NCBI RefSeq assembly: GCF_004764705.1
Contig: NZ_SHLX01000009.1
Span: forward strand, 1-64,000
Length of the DNA: 64,000 bases
DNA from: Paenibacillus cymbidii
Lineage (GTDB): Bacteria; Bacillota; Bacilli; Paenibacillales; NBRC-103111
Direction: 5' to 3'
Positions 59,720 to 64,000 of the stretch are shown here, piece by piece. Within the stretch, counting starts at the first letter, position 1; every line of letters begins with the position of its first letter. A model generated the notes under the pieces. The model ran no database searches. It was not told the DNA's origin and saw only the letters and a list, made by a program, of their open reading frames with translations. The position numbers and the translations under genes were made by a program.

Positions 59720-61045
59720 GTGGGATTAAGGTCATGGGTACTGACATGGCTGGAAGCGGGTCGACCAAGGAAAGAACCGGAGCGCATGACGGAGCCATTC
59801 CCGTATGCGTATGGCCGCAACTATTCGGGCAATAAACAATCCGCCCCGAAGAAGTCGCCGGCCAATATGCGCCTGCTTTCCGAGTCGCCGATCCCGCGGC
59901 GGGCCATCAACATCATCAAAGACGGCATCACCAAACTGAACTGGACCGTGACCGCCGTCGACAAGAGCCAGGCAAAAGCGTTCCAAAACGTTTGCGAGGT
60001 CATCACCAACGCGCTGCTTCGCCCGAATCCAGGCGATTCGTTTCGTACGTGGCTGGAGCAAATCGTCGAGGATATGCTCGTTGCGAGTGCTGGATCATCG
60101 GAAGTGATTGCCGCGGGCGACCCGCAACGGCCGTTTCGTATGTACCCGACCGATACATTTTCGATTGAATTATTCCCGTACTGGGACGGACGTTCCGATT
60201 CGGACCGGTATGCCCAGCGGCAGAACGGGAAGTTGGTCGCGCTGACGGATAGCGAGATGATGTATATCCGAATGAACCCGAGGACAAACACGCCGTTCGG
60301 CTTGTCGCCGCTCGAAACCGTGTGGGAATCGGTCAATAACTTTATCTACACGCACCGGACAGCGGGCAAGGAAGCAGGAAACCCAAGCCCGCGGGATGTG
60401 TTGAACATCGGAGAAGGGGCCACCGCCAATGACGTGAAGGCGTACCGCGCTTACTGGGAAAACGAGGTTCGCGGCCAAGGGGTGACCCCGATCATCGGCG
60501 GGAAGAGTCCTAACGTGCTGCGGCTTGGCGCGAACGACGATAGCGCGCTCTTTATTGGCTGGCAGCGATTCCTGATCGAAATCGTCGCCATTGCCTTCGG
60601 GGTTTCACCGAAGAAGCTCGGCCAAACGAAGGATGTGAACCGCAACACCGCTGACAGCGAGGACGAAGACACGGACTCAACGGTATTTTCGGTTGCGGAA
60701 AACATCGTCGAGCACATCAACCGGCAAATCATCGAAGGCATTTTCAAACTCGGCGGAAAAATCGAATTCAAGTTCCTGTACGCAACATCGTTAAAGGACC
60801 AAAGGGCGCAAGCGGATATCGACGCAATTTACCTGGACCGCGGCGTGGACACCATCGACGAAGTACGGGACAACCGTGGGAAGGACGCGCTCCCGAACGG
60901 GCACGGACAAACAATCCTGCTGCCGTCTAAAAACAAGGCCATCAACATCAACAAAACGATAGAACAATTGCAGCAAGAAGCCGATGCAGCCGCCGAAGTG
61001 GCGAAAGGCAAACCGCCCGACAAGGGCGACGAAGACGCCGGATGA
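59720..61045 (+). CDS. Phage portal protein
   Basis: Forms the twelve-subunit ring at the capsid vertex. From GTG 59720 (ribosome site AAAGGAGG seven bases upstream) the product is 441 residues. ATG 59714 lies too close to the ribosome site. Typical features include the start RSWVLTWLEAGRPRKEP, the central WRFLIEIVAIAFGVSPKKLG-like helix (FLIEIVAIAFGVSPKKLGQT) and the acidic C-terminus. It follows TerL and precedes the protease/scaffold gene, as in HK97-like phages. Confidence 0.9.
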   Translation: MGLRSWVLTWLEAGRPRKEPERMTEPFPYAYGRNYSGNKQSAPKKSPANMRLLSESPIPRRAINIIKDGITKLNWTVTAVDKSQAKAFQNVCEVITNALLRPNPGDSFRTWLEQIVEDMLVASAGSSEVIAAGDPQRPFRMYPTDTFSIELFPYWDGRSDSDRYAQRQNGKLVALTDSEMMYIRMNPRTNTPFGLSPLETVWESVNNFIYTHRTAGKEAGNPSPRDVLNIGEGATANDVKAYRAYWENEVRGQGVTPIIGGKSPNVLRLGANDDSALFIGWQRFLIEIVAIAFGVSPKKLGQTKDVNRNTADSEDEDTDSTVFSVAENIVEHINRQIIEGIFKLGGKIEFKFLYATSLKDQRAQADIDAIYLDRGVDTIDEVRDNRGKDALPNGHGQTILLPSKNKAININKTIEQLQQEADAAAEVAKGKPPDKGDEDAG

Positions 61046-61073
61046 TGGAGTTTTTATTTTGCGCAGAAAGGGG

Positions 61074-62102
61074 GTGAGTACCATACTCGCAAAACTCAAA
61101 TTGGGCAATAGCGCAATGCCAGTCAAGCATTTCAGCCTTTCCGATACCGGCACGCATCCGAACAAAGTGCCGTTCAAATGCGCGCTGTTTGCGGTCGACG
61201 TTCCGAGTGACGGTCCGCCTGGTGGAGCAGGCGGCAAAAAAATTCGCATTTCCTCCAGCGTCTGCGACAAGTATCTGCAGACGTTCGTTGGCATGGCGCT
61301 GAATATCGACTATGCGAATGGCATGGCCGATCACGATCCGCGTTTTAAAGTGGCGGTCATCGATAAGGCGTATCGTTCCTTGGACGGTATGGCATGGATC
61401 GAAGGCTACATCTACGGCAAGGACTTTCCCGATGTCGTGGCGACGATCCGCTACTACAACGGCCTGGCGGCGGAATACAACTGGTCCGAATATCAGTTCG
61501 GCGCTTCGCTCGAAATGGATGCGGCCGTACAAGATGCCGTCGATATGGAGGATTTGCTCGACGTGATCGAATTTTGCGGCACAGGCGCGGCGATTCTTTT
61601 CGCTGAAGCTGCCGCCTTCAAGCAAACGAGCTTCGCGGCTCGAAATCAAAAGGAGGACGAAAACGACATGAAACCGGAAGAATTGAAAGCCCTGCAAGAC
61701 TCCATCAAGAGCGTTACCGAGGGCATGACCACCATTACGGCGGGCATGCAGACGTTGACGACGAAAATCGGCACCATCGAAACCGATGTCGCCGGAATCA
61801 AGGCAGGGAATGCACAGCAGGAGCAAAAAACGGAGTTGCAACTCGCACAGGAACGCGCCCAGAAGGCGGAAGAGAAACTCGCTGCCCTGGAGGCGGCGAA
61901 CAAGGAGCCGAAGCGCAAGACGGTGGCTGCTGGCGAAACGCTTTCGAAGTTCGGCAAGGCTGGCGTTTCCAGTGAAACGGAAGACGGCACGGAATATGCA
62001 TCCTTTTGCGCCGCCGTCGACAAAATGGGACTCGACACAACCGAATCGATCGGACTCAAACTGAAGGCCCGCAGGCAACTGGCCGAGAAGGAGGCAAACT
62101 AA
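61074..62102 (+). CDS. Prohead protease fused to scaffold
   Basis: From GTG 61074 the product is 342 residues. The N-terminal part (about 1-190) fits a prohead-protease fold, with a likely catalytic His in GMADHDPRF and Ser in FGASLEMDA, and the late ILFAEAAAF segment. The C-terminal part (about 199-342) is a coiled-coil scaffold (LQLAQERAQKAEEKLAALEA). The start is uncertain because AAAGGGGGTGA runs into the GTG; a codon slightly downstream could be used. A strong internal ribosome site allows separate scaffold synthesis. Confidence 0.75.
   Translation: MSTILAKLKLGNSAMPVKHFSLSDTGTHPNKVPFKCALFAVDVPSDGPPGGAGGKKIRISSSVCDKYLQTFVGMALNIDYANGMADHDPRFKVAVIDKAYRSLDGMAWIEGYIYGKDFPDVVATIRYYNGLAAEYNWSEYQFGASLEMDAAVQDAVDMEDLLDVIEFCGTGAAILFAEAAAFKQTSFAARNQKEDENDMKPEELKALQDSIKSVTEGMTTITAGMQTLTTKIGTIETDVAGIKAGNAQQEQKTELQLAQERAQKAEEKLAALEAANKEPKRKTVAAGETLSKFGKAGVSSETEDGTEYASFCAAVDKMGLDTTESIGLKLKARRQLAEKEAN
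61668..62102 (+). CDS. Nested scaffold protein from an internal start
   Basis: In the same frame as the protease, ATG 61668 is preceded by AAAAGGAGGAC at 61648-61658. It would yield a 144-residue scaffold beginning MKPEELKALQDSIKS. Lambda (Nu3 within C) and other phages use the same arrangement to make free scaffold in excess of protease. Confidence 0.65.
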   Translation: MKPEELKALQDSIKSVTEGMTTITAGMQTLTTKIGTIETDVAGIKAGNAQQEQKTELQLAQERAQKAEEKLAALEAANKEPKRKTVAAGETLSKFGKAGVSSETEDGTEYASFCAAVDKMGLDTTESIGLKLKARRQLAEKEAN

Positions 62103-62105
62103 TCC

Positions 62106-63107
62106 ATGAGCAACCGCGTAGGCACAGCACAATTCGTTTCGTTGGAGGCGGCGGCGCAGTTCCAAGCGCCGGGCGCGCTCATCACGGATGATTTCCAGCG
62201 GGAAATCACCGATGCTTTGCGTCGGAATTCGGTACTCGACGGACGGCTGGAATATACGCCGGCGACCGGCGACTTTTCGACGTATTACGAGCAAAACGAA
62301 ATCAATGGCGGTGAGTTCGTGAACCCGCGGAGTCCTTCCGCGACGCCGGTCACCAACGCGCGATCGCCGCACAGTTTGAAGGTGAAGGCGATCACCAACC
62401 AGGTGAATTTCGGTCACTATGACGTCACCCTGGGGCAACAGCAGGGGAACTTCGAAGACTTGCAAGCAAAAGACCTTGACGACATGCTGAACGCAGTCGG
62501 CTTGACTCACGGCAAAGCGCTGTGGAGGGGGAGCGACACGAGTTTGTCGTCGCCGACAACGCTGGAATATCGCGGCATCGCCAAGCAAATCACGAACATA
62601 TTCCGCGTCGGCATGACATCTTCGATCGTTGCCGGGATTCGGGCAAAAGTCGCTGCAATGATTGCCAGTGAAAAATACCTGCTTCGCCCGTCCGCTATCT
62701 ATATCGATCCGATCGCCTTGTACTACCTTGAGGAAGAGGAACGAGAAGCGTCGAACAACTCGACACAAGTCAGCAGCTTGAGCAAAACGGTTGTGGCGGG
62801 CATTGAATGCAATGCGATTTTGACCGCGGCCGGTAAACTTCCGCTCATCCCCGAGCCGTTTATGCTGTCGGAGGAAAATGAAGACCGTCCGGACAACACT
62901 GACTATGGTATCGCCATCGTGACGGAGCGAATGATCGAATACCATTATGTCGGCAAAAAAGGCATCTACCTGTTCGAACTTGGCACCGTCAGCGACCTGC
63001 AGCAAAAATACATCGGTATCAAGTATGGCGCGCCGGTTGCCAAAGGCCCGGGTTACGCCCACGCCTTTGGTAAGATCGAGCGCCCAACGCTTTCGAAAAT
63101 CGGATGA
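62106..63107 (+). CDS. Major capsid protein (HK97 fold)
   Basis: The 333-residue product lies where the HK97-type capsid gene is expected. It has FVSLEAAAQFQAPGALITDD at the N-terminus, a beta-rich P-domain-like middle (ITNQVNFGHYDVTLGQQQGN) and a C-terminal axial-domain end (YAHAFGKIERPTLSKIG). ATG 62106 follows AAGGAGGC. A long N-terminal delta domain is absent, consistent with a separate scaffold. Confidence 0.85.
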   Translation: MSNRVGTAQFVSLEAAAQFQAPGALITDDFQREITDALRRNSVLDGRLEYTPATGDFSTYYEQNEINGGEFVNPRSPSATPVTNARSPHSLKVKAITNQVNFGHYDVTLGQQQGNFEDLQAKDLDDMLNAVGLTHGKALWRGSDTSLSSPTTLEYRGIAKQITNIFRVGMTSSIVAGIRAKVAAMIASEKYLLRPSAIYIDPIALYYLEEEEREASNNSTQVSSLSKTVVAGIECNAILTAAGKLPLIPEPFMLSEENEDRPDNTDYGIAIVTERMIEYHYVGKKGIYLFELGTVSDLQQKYIGIKYGAPVAKGPGYAHAFGKIERPTLSKIG

Positions 63108-63673
63108 GCCAGTATTTAGACGTCGACGGGAGCGCCGCCGCCTACTTCCCGCCAGGCGTGACGCCAACCGCCGCGCTTGTTTTGCGCGCGTCCGCCATTA
63201 TTGACGGATATTGCAAGCGGGCCATAGAGGTTAAATCCTACAAGGAGCGTATTCCGCTGTCGGATCGGCAGCGGGGGCACGTCTCCTATTGGCCGGTCGT
63301 CGCGGTGACATCGGTCAAGGGCAGGCCGACAGCGGGGCCAATGGGCACTTTCTTCGGCCCCGCCCCTTTCGAGGAGCTGGCGGCGGATGCCGTAGACATC
63401 GACATGTCCATCGGGACGGTTTGGTGTGGCCTTTCTCCTTTCGGTTCGAGATACGGCGAATTGGAGATCGAATATACAAGCGGCTGGTCGCCTATCCCGG
63501 AAAGCGTGAAAGTGGCATGCGGCATCTTGGTTGGCAAGCTATCTTCGACGCATGACACAAACGTCAAAATGAAGAAAGATTTCGATTTCACGATTGAATA
63601 TTTTGGCACCAGCCTGATTACGCCTGATGTGGCGGATTTGCTGGCTGCTTACGTGCAATGCTCATTCCGATAA
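63104..63673 (+). CDS. Head-tail connector protein (gp6-like)
   Basis: The ATG overlaps the capsid stop (ATGA). The 189-residue product is helical at both ends with ALVLRASAIIDGYCKRAIEV and SVKVACGILVGKLSSTHD. It is beta-rich in the middle and typical of the adaptor proteins that bind the portal. It is the first of the neck genes. Confidence 0.75.
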   Translation: MSQYLDVDGSAAAYFPPGVTPTAALVLRASAIIDGYCKRAIEVKSYKERIPLSDRQRGHVSYWPVVAVTSVKGRPTAGPMGTFFGPAPFEELAADAVDIDMSIGTVWCGLSPFGSRYGELEIEYTSGWSPIPESVKVACGILVGKLSSTHDTNVKMKKDFDFTIEYFGTSLITPDVADLLAAYVQCSFR

Positions 63674-63687
63674 GAGAGGTGTAAATC

Positions 63688-64000
63688 ATGCCTGACAGAA
63701 TCAAACCCGGATACGTCGAACAGTACGTATCCATCGCCAGTACGCGCGAATGCATCCTGCATGCATCCGGCCAAGAGGTCGCCAGCGGCGAAGGAGTTTC
63801 GCAGGTCGTCGGCGATTACCGCGAGGCGCTGCTCGACATCGATGTGACGGCCATTAACCCGAAGCCGACGAAAACGGCTTCCGTCACGTTCAAACTGCAG
63901 ACAAAGGTGAACGGTCAGTGGCGGGATATCCCTTCCGTCACACTGACGGCGGCCACATCCATCAGCAATCAGACAGTAAAAGTGGCCACGTTCGGCGAGG
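63688..64000 (+). CDS. Phage neck/head-completion protein, incomplete at window end
   Basis: ATG 63688 follows AGAGAGGTG. The first 104 residues (MPDRIKPGYVEQYVSIASTR and onward) are beta-rich and Thr/Val-rich with no recognised motif. Position after the connector suggests a neck or minor head protein. The 3' end is outside the window. Confidence 0.6.
   Translation, partial: MPDRIKPGYVEQYVSIASTRECILHASGQEVASGEGVSQVVGDYREALLDIDVTAINPKPTKTASVTFKLQTKVNGQWRDIPSVTLTAATSISNQTVKVATFGE

Larger units (their letters stand above)
41462..64000. mobile_element. Integrated prophage (tailed phage), right end outside the window
   Basis: The region has integrase, repressor/Cro switch, replication, modification, late-regulator, packaging and head genes in the order usual for temperate tailed phages. 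At least 22.5 kb is present, and the tail, lysis genes and attR must lie to the right. Genes are tightly packed with ATGA overlaps. The HK97-type portal, terminase and capsid point to a tailed phage, but without tail genes the morphotype is unknown. No frameshift or transposon was seen, so the prophage may be functional. Confidence 0.95.

Noticed and set aside
1..64000. Search for tRNA, rRNA, CRISPR arrays, insertion sequences and transposases
   Set aside because: None was recognised by eye; weak or unusual RNA genes could still have been missed without a covariance search.

Overview
The window looks like a chromosome segment of an endospore-forming, flagellated, S-layered Firmicute, most likely of the family Paenibacillaceae. 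The evidence is the gene order spoIID-spoIIQ-spoIIID-mbl-flhO-flhP-fabZ, an alpha/beta-type small acid-soluble spore protein, degS/degU, comFA/comFC, and a series of large proteins with S-layer homology (SLH) domains next to csaB. The chromosomal part is GC-rich, except for the S-layer-type genes around 20.5-27.6 kb. Most genes start on ATG with strong Shine-Dalgarno sequences, with frequent GTG and TTG starts.

Layout: 1-5.6 kb holds sporulation, cell-shape and flagellar rod genes. 5.6-9.1 kb holds a small membrane protein, a CDP-alcohol phosphatidyltransferase, fabZ and a phosphoglucomutase. 9.1-14.4 kb is a cell-surface polymer block: a DUF5693 membrane protein overlapping csaB, then a WecG/TagA-type glycosyltransferase and a TagO/WecA-type initiating transferase. 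This block probably makes and pyruvylates the secondary cell-wall polymer that SLH domains bind. 14.5-36.2 kb follows with three clear SLH proteins and one degenerate one, including a probable main S-layer protein with a strong promoter, long leader and possible double start. Interspersed are a SASP gene, metK and a phosphodiester-glycosidase protein. 36.3-41.5 kb is degS-degU, a truncated glycosyltransferase-like gene, comFA and comFC.

At about 41.46 kb comFC is cut inside its PRPP-binding motif by a prophage that fills the rest of the window (at least 22.5 kb) and runs off the right edge. Its genes read in the usual order: a large serine integrase next to the attachment site, a LexA/CI-like repressor and a Cro-like gene with divergent operator-covered promoters, small early genes, an HNH protein, and a DnaD-like replication initiator with internal repeats. 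Next come a phage sliding clamp, two tandem Dam-like methyltransferases, a DndC-like ATP-pyrophosphatase, a deoxyribosyltransferase-like protein with a zinc ribbon, an ArpU-like late regulator, an RHH repressor and an AT-rich DUF4062 cargo gene. Last are a candidate late-gene control region, a short tyrosine recombinase, terminase small and large subunits, portal, protease with a nested scaffold, HK97-type capsid and head-tail connector.

The most unusual candidates are integration into the catalytic motif of comFC, the prophage DNA-modification block without the rest of a dnd system, the DUF4062 cargo gene, and the repeat/promoter/terminator array ahead of the packaging genes. All functional statements come from reading sequence motifs; no database search was run.
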